In this document: piece by piece, positions 44,072 to 53,274 of the stretch
How positions within the stretch are numbered: position 1 is the stretch's first letter
How the letters are laid out: each line of letters starts with the position of its first letter
Assembly (NCBI GenBank): GCA_028279215.1
Contig: JANQOF010000062.1
Span: 1 to 64,000 of the forward strand
Length of the DNA stretch: 64,000 bases
From: Pirellulales bacterium
GTDB taxonomy: Bacteria; Planctomycetota; Planctomycetia; Pirellulales; Lacipirellulaceae
Direction: 5' to 3'
Position numbers and translations under genes: made by a program
Notes under the pieces: generated by a model
Told to the model about the DNA's origin: nothing
Database searches by the model: none
What the model saw: the letters and a program-made list of their open reading frames with translations, nothing else

Positions 44072-44536
44072 CTACGACTCCGTAAAAGGCTTCCCACCGT
44101 CCCAGCTGATCTCGATCTCCAAACTGTCCGTCGATGATTCGATCTGTCGTGACAGCCCCGATGTCTTGTGGCTGGCGTACTTCTTCGGGGCGTGCCACTT
44201 CACTCTGTTGCCGACGGGCTCGGTGGCTTTGATAGCGATCTTGTAGTTACCTGGAGCGACGCCATCCGCCGGCTCATAGCAGGTCAGGGTAAATCGCCCT
44301 TCTCGGTCGATCGGCCCGATGGCCGCACGGCCCTCGGACGGCACGAATCGAACGATCCCGTATGGGAGCGGTTTGCCGTCGATCTTGATCGTCCCCGACA
44401 CGGGAACCCGCGCCGGCCGGCCGTCCGAGCACCCGCCCAGCGCAATTGCTGAAGCGGCGAATACGCAGAGCGTTGCCGAGACGCCCAACGGCTGACGCGA
44501 TGGCTCTTCCGACTTGCGATCATTCAGCGGTGACAA
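44072..44536 (-). CDS. Lipoprotein with carboxypeptidase-regulatory-like domain
   Basis: A 154-residue lipoprotein. AGGAGG stands five bases before TTG 44536, the best start; ATG 44578 would overlap the upstream gene much more. The lipobox is ALGGC. The mature part (VPVSGTIKIDGKPLPYGIVR, then GRFTLTCYEPADGVAPGNYK) is the beta-sandwich found after DUF1559 proteins in planctomycetes. It overlaps the stop of the DUF1559 gene, so both are coupled. Confidence 0.85.
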   Translation of the reverse strand: MSPLNDRKSEEPSRQPLGVSATLCVFAASAIALGGCSDGRPARVPVSGTIKIDGKPLPYGIVRFVPSEGRAAIGPIDREGRFTLTCYEPADGVAPGNYKIAIKATEPVGNRVKWHAPKKYASHKTSGLSRQIESSTDSLEIEISWDGGKPFTES

Positions 44537-45518
44537 TTTCGCCTCCTTCTCTGGTCGACATCGCTTGGTAGTTGTCAAATTCGATCGACTCGATCAGGAA
44601 CTCAACGTGGCCGTCCACGAATGCAAAGTGTGCCCCGGAGGGGTGGTAACTGCCAAACGCTCCGGCCGAGGCTTGGTCGTTCAAGGGGTTGGGCTCAAGC
44701 TGCCCCGTTGTCACAAGCAAGAGGCTATTCAGAGGATTCTCGGTGCTGCGCAGACACGAGACGTAACGTGAAGCGCGGCTCCAGACGTTCATGTACTTCG
44801 TGTAGTTGCCGTTGTAGAGATGGCCGTCCGCGACCTCGCCGATCATCATTGTCTTGCTCAGGCCATCGGTGACCTGCCGTAACTTGAACTTCCTGGCGTA
44901 CATGAAGAGACCGTCGTTGCCAAACTTAGTAGTCGATCCGGCACCATTGTTGACGCCTTGGGTTCCCATGCTCATGGCATAGCTTGAGACGGCCGGACTC
45001 AGCTCGGGACGGTCCTGTAGTTCGACGAGGACTTCCTCTGATTGGTCGCTTGCGCATCGGAATGACGGCAACACCTGCTCAACGCCGTTCTTGGCCGCAG
45101 GGTTTGTGGTAAACCATCCGTCGTCCCAGTTGCCGTGGTGGAGCCAGATCCCCACACCATCGATGTCGAGCGCGTCGTAGAGCGGCTGCTCTTCCAAGTA
45201 CGGCAAAATCAAAGCAAAGCCGCTCGCGGCCGACTGGAACTCGTCGCTATTGCAGAAGGACTTTCCACCGGCTCCGGGCTGGTTAGCAAAGTCGCAGCCA
45301 AGCCGGCCAGGCGGAAGCGAGCCATTGGTGTCCGTGTATTGCAGCGTCGCCAGGGCGATCTGCCGAATCGAGTTCTGGCATTGCGATCGGCGAGCCGCCT
45401 CGCGGGCTGACTGCACTGCCGGCAGGAGGAGCGCCACCAAGACGCCGATAATGGCTATAACGACGAGCAACTCCACCAGGGTGAAGCCACTGCGCCTGTT
45501 CGTGCGTAAGCAGGGCAT
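44520..45518 (-). CDS. DUF1559 prepilin-like protein
   Basis: A 332-residue protein from ATG 45518. The N-terminus RRSGFTLVELLVVIAIIGVL is a type IV pilin-like methylation and membrane signal; AREAARRSQCQNSIRQIALA follows, and the DUF1559 body ends with FGSYHPSGAHFAFVDGHVEF, the family hallmark. Very abundant in planctomycetes, probably in a surface or secretion structure. It is followed by the lipoprotein gene with overlapping stop and start. Confidence 0.96.
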   Translation of the reverse strand: MPCLRTNRRSGFTLVELLVVIAIIGVLVALLLPAVQSAREAARRSQCQNSIRQIALATLQYTDTNGSLPPGRLGCDFANQPGAGGKSFCNSDEFQSAASGFALILPYLEEQPLYDALDIDGVGIWLHHGNWDDGWFTTNPAAKNGVEQVLPSFRCASDQSEEVLVELQDRPELSPAVSSYAMSMGTQGVNNGAGSTTKFGNDGLFMYARKFKLRQVTDGLSKTMMIGEVADGHLYNGNYTKYMNVWSRASRYVSCLRSTENPLNSLLLVTTGQLEPNPLNDQASAGAFGSYHPSGAHFAFVDGHVEFLIESIEFDNYQAMSTREGGEIVTAE

Positions 45519-45579
45519 TTGTTTCCTTGTGATGATGCGGACTGAGCGTTGACCAGTTTGCGACATGTCGCGGCTACCG

Positions 45580-46890
45580 TTATCTGCCTGGTTGTTGACG
45601 GAATACGCAGCTGGCGTACGCCACAGCTAGGGCTAACGCGGCGCCCGAAACGGGCTCGGGAATTGCGATGGCATTCAGCACGGCAAGGCTACCGAAGTTG
45701 TTCTTCCACTGCGTGTAGTGGGCTGCACCGATTGTTCCACCGATGGCGTCGTTCTGGAGCGTGTCGACCGATCCGATGCTGTCTCTCCAGACGGTGTAGT
45801 CGGCGAGGTCCACAACGCCATTGCCGTTGTAGTCACCCACCAGCAGTGGAGCGACTGCGACGAGAGCTAGATCATTGAGAAGACCGTCACCACCGGCACC
45901 GTATGAATAGTCAAGTTTGTACGAAGTACCATCACCGAACGTGTGCAACGTGTCCCCGTCAGCCGCATTGGCGAAGCGGTCGACAAGGTCATCTTCAGTG
46001 CGGTTCTCGATTAGCAACAGGTTACCAATCGTTGTCGACAGTGCCGAGAAATCGATGTTCAGCATGGCGCCAGGATCGCTTCCTGACTCACCCACATCAG
46101 CGTCGGAGCCATCGAACTTGGGTTCGCTATCACTCCCCGACCTTCCCGCAGTGATTGGCGTTATGCCTCCGGAATCAAGCGTCAGGTTGAGTCGTCCGTT
46201 GGCCTCCACTTCGAATCGATCGGGCGTTTCGATGCGAGTCGCTTGCGAACCGATGATGTTCAACTCGCCGTTGCCGTCGTTTTCGCCGACAACGATCCGA
46301 ACCGCCCTTGCCTCGTCTGAACCGTCGATGAGTGTTGCAGGGTTTGTCTGCGAACCGGCGATCATCTCGCCGCCACTGATCGTGTAGGAACCGAACTCCC
46401 CCATCGTGTTGAAACTTCCGCTGCCATCGCCTCGGCCGCCACCGATCCGGAAACCGCCCGCGGTCGCCTCAACAGTCCCACCGGTTTGGACCACGCCACC
46501 GGTCTTGCCGATTCCCGTGCCAATCTTGATGGCGTCGCGCTCGGGCTGCTTCACCTGCAATGTCCCGCCAAAGACGTTCAGGAACCCATCCCCCGTGCCC
46601 GGGGGCTGAGCTGAGTCGGTTCCCATATGCACTAGCCAAATCGAAACGGTGTCGTCTGGCTGACCAACGCCGTTGAACTCAGCGGTCCCATTGTTCCAGA
46701 TTCTGGCCTCATCAAAGGCGCTGAAGAGACCAGGCACTCCAGCTCCCGCCGGAGGTGTCCAGTTTCCAAACGTTAGCCAGTCGCCGGTCGTAGTACCCCA
46801 CCTAAACTCAGCGCCGGGAGCTGAGTCGGTCGCGCACGCGATCGCGAGAGCGACAACGGACGTAAGTACAACATTGCCGGAGCGGTGCAT
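45580..46890 (-). CDS. Dockerin and PEP-CTERM secreted protein
   Basis: A protein of about 436 residues from ATG 46890; the frame starts earlier but the signal peptide (GNVVLTSVVALAIACATDS) begins here. The body has repeats of the autotransporter-like type (FNVFGGTLQVK-like and GGVVQTGGTVEATAGGFRIG), then a dockerin-like calcium repeat GDYNGNGVVDLADY, and a PEP-CTERM tail IPEPVSGAALALAVAYASC. First gene of the minus-strand group with the DUF1559 gene 61 bases downstream. It may be a cell-surface adhesive or scaffold protein. Confidence 0.82.
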   Translation of the reverse strand: MHRSGNVVLTSVVALAIACATDSAPGAEFRWGTTTGDWLTFGNWTPPAGAGVPGLFSAFDEARIWNNGTAEFNGVGQPDDTVSIWLVHMGTDSAQPPGTGDGFLNVFGGTLQVKQPERDAIKIGTGIGKTGGVVQTGGTVEATAGGFRIGGGRGDGSGSFNTMGEFGSYTISGGEMIAGSQTNPATLIDGSDEARAVRIVVGENDGNGELNIIGSQATRIETPDRFEVEANGRLNLTLDSGGITPITAGRSGSDSEPKFDGSDADVGESGSDPGAMLNIDFSALSTTIGNLLLIENRTEDDLVDRFANAADGDTLHTFGDGTSYKLDYSYGAGGDGLLNDLALVAVAPLLVGDYNGNGVVDLADYTVWRDSIGSVDTLQNDAIGGTIGAAHYTQWKNNFGSLAVLNAIAIPEPVSGAALALAVAYASCVFRQQPGR

Positions 46891-47550
46891 CTTGAGCGTA
46901 CTCTTGTGTTGCGAGGATCGAGTGTGCTGTGGGTGCATGCCATGCGATCTGGTTTGTTGCACAGCCATTTCCACACTTAAGCCATGTGTGTGCTTCAGGC
47001 GCGTCGTCCACAGCAGACCTCAACGCCTTGAGAGCGGACAGCATGAAGAGTCGTTAACCAACCGATTCTACGGCCGATCATCCAGGCTGGAAGAGCCGCT
47101 GTCAACCCGTAATGAAACAAAAAAGTGCATTTCAGCCAGGGCAGATTGGCAGCGCTGCCTCGCCGAGTAGGTCGCCAGGGTGCGATTCCTTCCAATCACC
47201 CAGCCCAGGCACGGGGCCGAATCGTTGCAAATTTCATATACTACTAAGAATTCATTAAGTCACTGAATCTTGCTAATGCGGATCAGCTCCTGCCTCTGGA
47301 CGGGTAGCGGGAATGCAACGGCGACTCGAGCATCGGCCTCGCTTAAATGCACAAATGCGTGCCAACCTGGATTGCTTTGCCCGGGCCAGAGGATTAGGAT
47401 GGCTAGCCCGTCGCTATCCACCAGGGGGGATCATGGCGAATGGCGTCTAACAAGCGGTCCTGCCCTCCTCGGTCGCGAATGCCTGCTTTGGTGAAGGGGT
47501 TGGTCATGTATAGTTATAGTAGAGAATCTGGGAGTACCGAAGAAAACACG
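46891..47550. other. Intergenic region between dockerin gene and blaI-like gene
   Basis: About 660 bases with divergent control signals and no gene. At 47505-47525 ATGTATAGTTATAGTAG resembles the TA-rich dyads bound by BlaI/MecI repressors, so it could be the operator of the next gene. Confidence 0.5.
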
Positions 47551-47940
47551 ATGGCTCGATTCGACTTAAAGTCGCTGTCAAGGCGCGAACGCGAGGTTCT
47601 TTACCTAGTCTACGAACTGGGCAAGGCAACCGCTTTGGACATCCAGGAACGCCTCGAGCCTGCTGCAACATACAACGCCACCCGACGATTGCTTGAGACG
47701 CTCACCAAGAAAGGTGCGGTTCAGTTCAGCCGGAACGGCAGGCAGTACGTCTACGAGCCTGTCCGATCGCGATTTGACCAGGGCACCGCGGCCTTGGCGG
47801 AAGTTCTCAATGCGTTCTTTGATGGCTCCCCTGCCCTTGGCTTCATGAATCTCATGAAGGCGAAGGACGAACGGCTCCAGGATTTGGAGATCGAGAATCT
47901 CAAGAAGCTGTTAGATGAAGCCCGCAATGAAGGGCGGTGA
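47551..47940 (+). CDS. BlaI/MecI-family transcriptional repressor
   Basis: A 129-residue winged-helix repressor from ATG 47551 (MARFDLKSLSRREREVLYLV); the frame extends upstream without sense. The helix-turn-helix has ATALDIQERLEPAATYNATRR and the wing LTKKGAVQFSRNGRQYVYEP. Cleavage by the M56 sensor encoded next would lift repression. The genes overlap by four bases (ATGA). Confidence 0.92.
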   Translation: MARFDLKSLSRREREVLYLVYELGKATALDIQERLEPAATYNATRRLLETLTKKGAVQFSRNGRQYVYEPVRSRFDQGTAALAEVLNAFFDGSPALGFMNLMKAKDERLQDLEIENLKKLLDEARNEGR

Positions 47941-49652
47941 TGGACGCGACGGCTTCACTTATCTGCGACGGTCTGATCGAGCATGCGATCAAGAGCGTAT
48001 TAGTTGTCGGTTTGGTCTTCTTGTGTTTGTGGGCATTGGAAACGCGGCTGCCGGCCGGGGCAAAGAAGTTCGCTTTGCTCGGCGCAACGCTCTTGGTGCT
48101 GCTTCTGCCACTCACGTCGCGTTGGACGCCGACCTTGGCGGAACTGCGAGTCTGGACCGTTTGGAGCGCAAGCCACCCCGGTGCAGTGCCCGCCACCGAC
48201 CCCGCCACCCTTAAAGACGATTCAAGGGCATCCGCAATTGCCCTAGGCACATCCCGCAAGGCTACTGCCGTCTATGATCTGGTCGGGGATCCGCTGAAGA
48301 TCGTGGTTATTGTTTGGCTTGCGGGCGTCGCCGCATTCGCTGCGCGCTGGATCCACCAGATCGTTTCATCGGAGCGACAGAGTCGACTGCTTCGTTCCCA
48401 AGAAGCACAAGCCGTCGACCAAGATCGAGTAGCGCAAGAAGCCACGTCTTTATGCGATGCAGCACCTGTCGTCCCCCCCGCGTACTTGCTTCCGGAGGTT
48501 GAGTCACCAGTTGTGCTCGGGATCGCGAATCCCGTGGTCCTTCTACCCGTGACGTTCGTGGATTGGCCACCAGAACAGCAGTGCCACGTGCTCCGCCACG
48601 AGCTCAGTCACGTACACCATCGCGACATACTTTGGCGCCAGGTAGCATCGCTGGCGACAGTTGCTTTCTGGTTCAACCCATTCGTATGGGTGCTCAAGCG
48701 TCGGCTTCAGCTGGAACAAGAACGGTCATGCGACGACGCCGTTATCCGGAGTGGAATTAAGCCCTCCGACTATTGTGAAACGCTTCTCGTTGCTGGAGAG
48801 TCGCGAGTCTCGAACGCCGCGGCCGCTGGCACTGGCGAAGCTGACGAGATTCGGCGCGAATCCAACCGCACGCTGTTGCGTATAGCCCGGGATCAGAGCA
48901 CCTCGCTACTGAATGAGAGGGTCCTGGCGGCGATCAATGCCGGAACGGATCACCGTCGCGCTTCGCCCGCGGCGCTCGTCTTCATTACGTTGGCGTTGAT
49001 CGTGATCGGCTGGCAGTTCTCTAGCGTCCGATTGCTCACGACCTGGGCTGGTGTGATGCCGGTCACACTCCAAATCCGGGTATCGAGCACCAGCGATGAC
49101 GCCGAAGAGAGGGCTGAAGATGGCTTGGTCGATCTAGCCAGCCGCGATCTGGAGATGCCTTATGACCGGGGCCGTGACTGGTTGCAGCTTATTGGCGTTC
49201 GGTTTGACGACGTGGAGATCCCCGCCGGCGCTCGCATCGATCACGCCGACATCTCGTTCACCGGCTTGAAAACCGGCCGAGGCGCGCCCGAACTCGAAAT
49301 CGCGGTTCAAGTCGCCCCCGGCGCAGCAACGTTCCGGGCGCGCCCACGGGATATCTCAAACCGGGTGTCGCCTGATCAAGATCGTCTGACCTGGACCCCC
49401 TCCTATGTGCCGTCAGAAGATGGCCAGCACACGACCACGACCACGCCCGACCTCAGCATACTCGTCCAACAGGTCGTCAACCAACCCGGTTGGTCGGCCG
49501 GGAACGCCATTGCCTTCGTCATATCTGGCGAAGCTGGTGAGGTCTGCCGTGCTGTCTCGTATGACAGTTCAAACGGTGCCCAACTGGCGCCGGTGCTCAG
49601 TGTCACGTACGTCGACGAGGTGTCTGTCTTCTTACGGCCGCGGCAGGACTGA
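47937..49652 (+). CDS. M56 (BlaR1-type) membrane metallopeptidase with extra C-terminal domain
   Basis: A 571-residue protein. Membrane helices near the N-terminus (VLVVGLVFLCLWALETRLP, LLGATLLVLLLPL), then the zinc site HVLRHELSHVHHRD (HExxH) and the second motif EQERSCDDAVI. Another helix (ALVFITLALIVIGWQF) leads to a periplasmic C-terminal domain of about 200 residues: DRLTWTPSYV... TPDLSILVQQVVNQPGW, beta-rich, like the DNRLRE-type surface domains. It lacks the penicillin-binding domain of BlaR1, so the signal is different. It forms a sensor-repressor pair with the gene before. Confidence 0.88.
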   Translation: MMDATASLICDGLIEHAIKSVLVVGLVFLCLWALETRLPAGAKKFALLGATLLVLLLPLTSRWTPTLAELRVWTVWSASHPGAVPATDPATLKDDSRASAIALGTSRKATAVYDLVGDPLKIVVIVWLAGVAAFAARWIHQIVSSERQSRLLRSQEAQAVDQDRVAQEATSLCDAAPVVPPAYLLPEVESPVVLGIANPVVLLPVTFVDWPPEQQCHVLRHELSHVHHRDILWRQVASLATVAFWFNPFVWVLKRRLQLEQERSCDDAVIRSGIKPSDYCETLLVAGESRVSNAAAAGTGEADEIRRESNRTLLRIARDQSTSLLNERVLAAINAGTDHRRASPAALVFITLALIVIGWQFSSVRLLTTWAGVMPVTLQIRVSSTSDDAEERAEDGLVDLASRDLEMPYDRGRDWLQLIGVRFDDVEIPAGARIDHADISFTGLKTGRGAPELEIAVQVAPGAATFRARPRDISNRVSPDQDRLTWTPSYVPSEDGQHTTTTTPDLSILVQQVVNQPGWSAGNAIAFVISGEAGEVCRAVSYDSSNGAQLAPVLSVTYVDEVSVFLRPRQD

Positions 49653-49749
49653 TCGCGTGACGCCCAAGTTGGCGACGCTATCGGCGCTCCACGGAGTATT
49701 CGATACGAAATGTTGATGCTTTTAGCCTATTCTCCTGGATTCAACCACT

Positions 49750-51306
49750 ATGAGTCTTGTGCGCCACGCGTCGGTCATTGTCCTTTCCTTCGGGAGCCTA
49801 CTGTTACAGTGCGGACCGAATACTGCGAACGGAATAGCGCAGGCGGAGCGCCCCGAGCGAAACATCCTTTTATTCGTCACTGACGATGAAAGCCCAAACT
49901 TAGGGTGCTACGGCGACCCTGTAGCACGAACACCGTCTATCGACGCTTTAGCGGCCGATGGCGTGCGATACTCCAATGCGTTCGCCACCGTCGCAAGCTG
50001 CAGCCCAAGTCGATCGGTGATCCTCTCGGGCGTGCACAGCCACAAAAATGGTCAGTATGGCTTGCAACACCGCAACCATCACTTCGCGTCTTTCCACAAC
50101 ATAGCCAGCCTTACGCTGCCAAGAGTACTTGCAGCCGAGGGGTACCGCACCGCGCGGTGCGGCAAGTTTCATGTGGCGCCCGAGGCGGCTTACCACTTCG
50201 AGTCAACCCTGAAAGGCGAGAGTCGCAACGTCGTGCGGATGGCGGAAAACTGCCGGGCCTTCCTTGAGCAGACATCTGACGAGCGGCCATTCTTTCTCTA
50301 CTTCGCGACGAATGACCCGCATCGCAGCGGGCGCGTCGACGATACTTCCCAGCGCAGACTGAAACCGAACCTCTTCGGTAACCTGCCCAACGGTAAGGCG
50401 CACGCCGGAGTAAACGAGATCGTTTACGATCCTGCTGACGTTCCAGTCCCTGCGTTCTTGAGCGACACGCCAGAGACACGCGAAGAGTTGGCCCATTACT
50501 ACCAAGCCTGCGTCCGCATCGATCAAGGCCTGGGCCGTCTGGTCGAGATCCTGAAGGAGACAGGACAGTACGACAAAACGCTGATTGTCTTTACCTCAGA
50601 CCACGGCATGGCGTTTCCGGGCGCCAAGACGACCGTCTACGATGCCGGGTTGCGTGTGCCATTTGTCGTGCGTTCTCCTTATGCAGAGCTTCGGGGAATT
50701 GTCTCCGACGCGCTGCTAAGTCACGTCGACATCACTCCGTCGCTGCTTGATTTCGCTGGCGGACTAGACTTTGAATCGAACGCACCCCGGAAATGGCGCA
50801 ACGCTGACGCCCTCTGGGCCGGCTATCCGGCTGCTCACGAGAATCGAAATGGCGACCATCGCTTCGAGAGCTACCAAGGCAAGTCGTGGATGCATACGGT
50901 CGGCGATCCATCGGCAAACCACCGCGAGAGCATCTTCGCATCGCACACCTTCCACGAGGTGCAGATGTACTACCCCATGCGGGTAGTGCGCGACAGGCGC
51001 TACAAGCTGATCTGGAATATCGCTCACAAAATCGACTACCCGTTCGCTTCCGACCTGTGGGCCGCCTCGAGCTGGCAGGCGCAGTTCTCGCAAGGCGTTG
51101 ATGCACCGTACGGCTTCCGGACCGTCAGGCAATACATCAAACGCCCTCAATTTGAGCTGTACGACATCGCCAATGATCCCGACGAAAAGCGTAATCTTGT
51201 AGGCGATGCTGGCTTCGAAGAAAGGCTTAACGATCTCAAAGCGAAGCTTCGTGCTAGGCAGTCGATGCTTGAAGACCCCTGGGTCAGCAAGTGGACGTAC
51301 AAATAG
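49750..51306 (+). CDS. Type I sulfatase
   Basis: A 518-residue exported enzyme with signal peptide (LVRHASVIVLSFGSLLLQC). NILLFVTDDESPNLGCYGD begins the sulfatase fold; the signature CSPSR carries the cysteine that becomes formylglycine, and later TSDHGMAFPGAKTT and the substrate motif GCGKFH-like CGKFHVA. Such enzymes cut sulfate esters from algal polysaccharides, usual in marine planctomycetes. About 100 bases after the M56 gene. Confidence 0.94.
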   Translation: MSLVRHASVIVLSFGSLLLQCGPNTANGIAQAERPERNILLFVTDDESPNLGCYGDPVARTPSIDALAADGVRYSNAFATVASCSPSRSVILSGVHSHKNGQYGLQHRNHHFASFHNIASLTLPRVLAAEGYRTARCGKFHVAPEAAYHFESTLKGESRNVVRMAENCRAFLEQTSDERPFFLYFATNDPHRSGRVDDTSQRRLKPNLFGNLPNGKAHAGVNEIVYDPADVPVPAFLSDTPETREELAHYYQACVRIDQGLGRLVEILKETGQYDKTLIVFTSDHGMAFPGAKTTVYDAGLRVPFVVRSPYAELRGIVSDALLSHVDITPSLLDFAGGLDFESNAPRKWRNADALWAGYPAAHENRNGDHRFESYQGKSWMHTVGDPSANHRESIFASHTFHEVQMYYPMRVVRDRRYKLIWNIAHKIDYPFASDLWAASSWQAQFSQGVDAPYGFRTVRQYIKRPQFELYDIANDPDEKRNLVGDAGFEERLNDLKAKLRARQSMLEDPWVSKWTYK

Positions 51307-51424
51307 GTTGCTGTTCGCCAAACCCCTCGGGCAGCGCGACTTTCGCAGCCGTGCAAGCGGGTCGCGTAGCACGGCTTCTTGATGGCAAAGCCTGCGGCAA
51401 AACAGGCGGATATCGATTACACAG

Positions 51425-51802
51425 GTGCATTTGAGGGAATCGCTGGTCATCGCCTATCGTCGCTCATGCTTTGCCTCACTCGCCTATACGCAAACCACGG
51501 GCGGCACGGTGGACGAGTTGAGCAACGTGGTGGAGACGGACGACCCGTCGGCAAATGACAATTTCACCGATACGGTGGAGGTGGTTACTTGGGATTACTC
51601 GATTGCAAACTTGGGTAAGTACTCGAAGGAAGATCGCACTCAGACCAGTACGCTTACCAATGTCAACGTAGGCGGCTTGTTGGGGGCGCAGGTCGGCGGC
51701 ATCTCGTCTCAGTCGATTGTGGTGGAGGACAAACTCGATCGATTCACCAAGAGATCAACTCGCCACCCAACCGAGGATTTGACGGTGTGCCTGAGAACGT
51801 AA
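51425..51802 (+). CDS. Fragment of unknown protein before toxin tip
   Basis: The frame reads GGTVDELSNVVETDDPSAND and YSIANLGKYSKEDRTQTS, then runs into the toxin tip out of frame around 51751. It has no start that fits and may be a scrap of a carrier protein. No family recognised. Confidence 0.35.
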   Translation: MHLRESLVIAYRRSCFASLAYTQTTGGTVDELSNVVETDDPSANDNFTDTVEVVTWDYSIANLGKYSKEDRTQTSTLTNVNVGGLLGAQVGGISSQSIVVEDKLDRFTKRSTRHPTEDLTVCLRT

Positions 51803-52068
51803 CTCTTCCACCCGGTACAAAAATTGATCGCGACGGTTCTCCAAAAGGGCGGTTTACATCACCTGAAGGTGTTCCGGTTCCGAATCGTTCTTTAGCGCCT
51901 GGAACAGTAGATGAACCGTACAACGTTTACGAAGTACTCAAACCGCTTGATGCTCAAGGGGGCAAAGCTGCCCCATGGTTCGGTCGGCCAGAAGGAGGCA
52001 CTCAATACGAGTTGGGCGAGTCAATTCAAGAATTTATAGATGGTGGTTTCATTCGAAAGGTCAATTAA
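51751..52068 (+). CDS. Orphan TNT-type toxin domain (NAD+ glycohydrolase family)
   Basis: The 105-residue frame (GTG 51787 could be the start) has TNT features: LPPGTKIDRDGSPKGRF, PNRSLAPGTVDEPYNVYEVL, APWFGRPEGGTQYELG with the conserved GGTQY, and a final helix EFIDGGFIRKVN. TNT domains degrade NAD+. The N-terminal delivery part is missing, so this is a displaced tip. An immunity gene begins two bases after its stop. Confidence 0.85.
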   Translation, partial: EINSPPNRGFDGVPENVTLPPGTKIDRDGSPKGRFTSPEGVPVPNRSLAPGTVDEPYNVYEVLKPLDAQGGKAAPWFGRPEGGTQYELGESIQEFIDGGFIRKVN

Positions 52069-52070
52069 GA

Positions 52071-52293
52071 ATGAACATCATTGAACTCGAAAAGAAGTTG
52101 GCCAGTCACAAGGGTGAAAAAGAGAAGTATTGCCTAACGGGCGGATTGCCAAATGAGGCTTGCTGTATCGAAGAACGTACTGATGGAAAGTGGCAAATTT
52201 ACTACAGCGAACGTGGCGAAAAAAAGCAGCCTTAAAGTATTTGACTTGGAAGATGAGGCGTGCAGCTACTTTTTCAATTGGGTTACGAGCTAA
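52071..52293 (+). pseudogene. Frameshifted immunity gene of the TNT domain
   Basis: From ATG 52071 the protein reads MNIIELEKKLASHKGEKEKY then CLTGGLPNEACCIEERTDG, and stops at 52235. A run of seven A (52219-52225) interrupts it; with six A the reading would continue LKVFDLEDEACSYFFNWVTS and end at 52293. So one base is probably added, or the run may slip. Confidence 0.75.
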
Positions 52294-52339
52294 TTGCTTA
52301 ATAATCAGGATGCTTCATTCGCACCTGGAACGACCGATA

Positions 52340-52820
52340 CGGCAGGGTGGCACTGACGACGCTTGCTCTAGTGTGCCACTGGCTCTGCCAGTGCAGAGCA
52401 AAGTTGCAAGTTTATTGTTGAAAGTAGGCCACCCGCTTGCTCCAATGGAATCACTCTAAATTGCGCATTCTTGGCGCATCCGTTCTTTGAAAACTCGGTG
52501 GTAGTGTGGTAGTGTAGTGGCCAGTGTGGCGTTCCCCCTTTTCCTCATTCCACGGTGGGAGGGTTTTGCCCCAAGTGCGGTAAACCCTGGGGCAAAACTC
52601 TACAGGCTCGATTGTCTCTCAATCGCGTAACTCCTTGAGAGGCAAAGGCTTGCGGAATCGCTCGCTCGTCCCACGAGGCGAGTAAAGTCCCAACGGATCG
52701 TGTTTCTACTCACGAGCATTGGGTAAAAACCCAAGTCGTTGCTCCTCCTCAAGTTAAGGAAACAGGTTTTTTCTCACTTGGAAACAACTGGGAAAAAACT
52801 CCTTGCGTCTTGACGGCTAC
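52340..52820 (+). ncRNA. Dispersed structured element, copy B
   Basis: Second copy of the element at 41036. Hairpin CACTGGC-TCT-GCCAGTG; TTGAAA and TCCAAT 17 apart; hairpin TGCGC-ATTCTTG-GCGCA (52462-52478); boxA-like GTTCTTTGAAAAC (52482 on); hairpin with arms TTTTGCCCCA/TGGGGCAAAA (changed on both sides compared to copy A); loop GCGGTAAACCC; TTGGG/CCCAA hairpin; end CCTTGCGTCTTGACGGC as in A. It also runs into an IS remnant. No protein frame. Confidence 0.5.
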
Positions 52821-52861
52821 CTCGGAGTGTTCCGGTCAATTGATTCGCAGCGAGTCGCCAG

Positions 52862-53062
52862 TCAGCTTGCCGGCCCGTTTAAGGACGCCGATGGCGCATT
52901 CTCGGCCAGTGCGGCGGTCGACAACACGGGCAATGCGCACCGGGCGACCACCCGCTTCCTCAGCAATTCATTCTCCGCCTTCAAGAACTCGACCTGTTTA
53001 TGGACATCATCAGCCGTCGATCGCGCGCGTGGAAACAGTAGTGGCTGGAAGAGTCGTCCCAT
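52862..53062 (-). pseudogene. Transposase N-terminal remnant
   Basis: The minus strand reads DDVHKQVEFLKAENELLRKR, a coiled segment typical of planctomycete integrase/transposase N-termini, after the start MGRLFQPLLFPRARSTA. It then decays. No terminal repeats seen. Confidence 0.55.
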
Positions 53063-53274
53063 GACGATAGAATCCGTGAATCAAAGGCTAAAGTGAAGAA
53101 TTGGCAACCTTTTTGTACCGCTAGGGACCTGCGACGGAAGGCGCGGACTCGGAGTCCGTAAGTCCCTTGCTCTCAGTGACTTCCAGAGATGCACTCGCGC
53201 GCGGCTTTCACGAAGTGGGTTTTGTACGGGAAGGTTTCATCGCAACTGCGGGTGGTCTTTTGGCTGGTCAGAAC

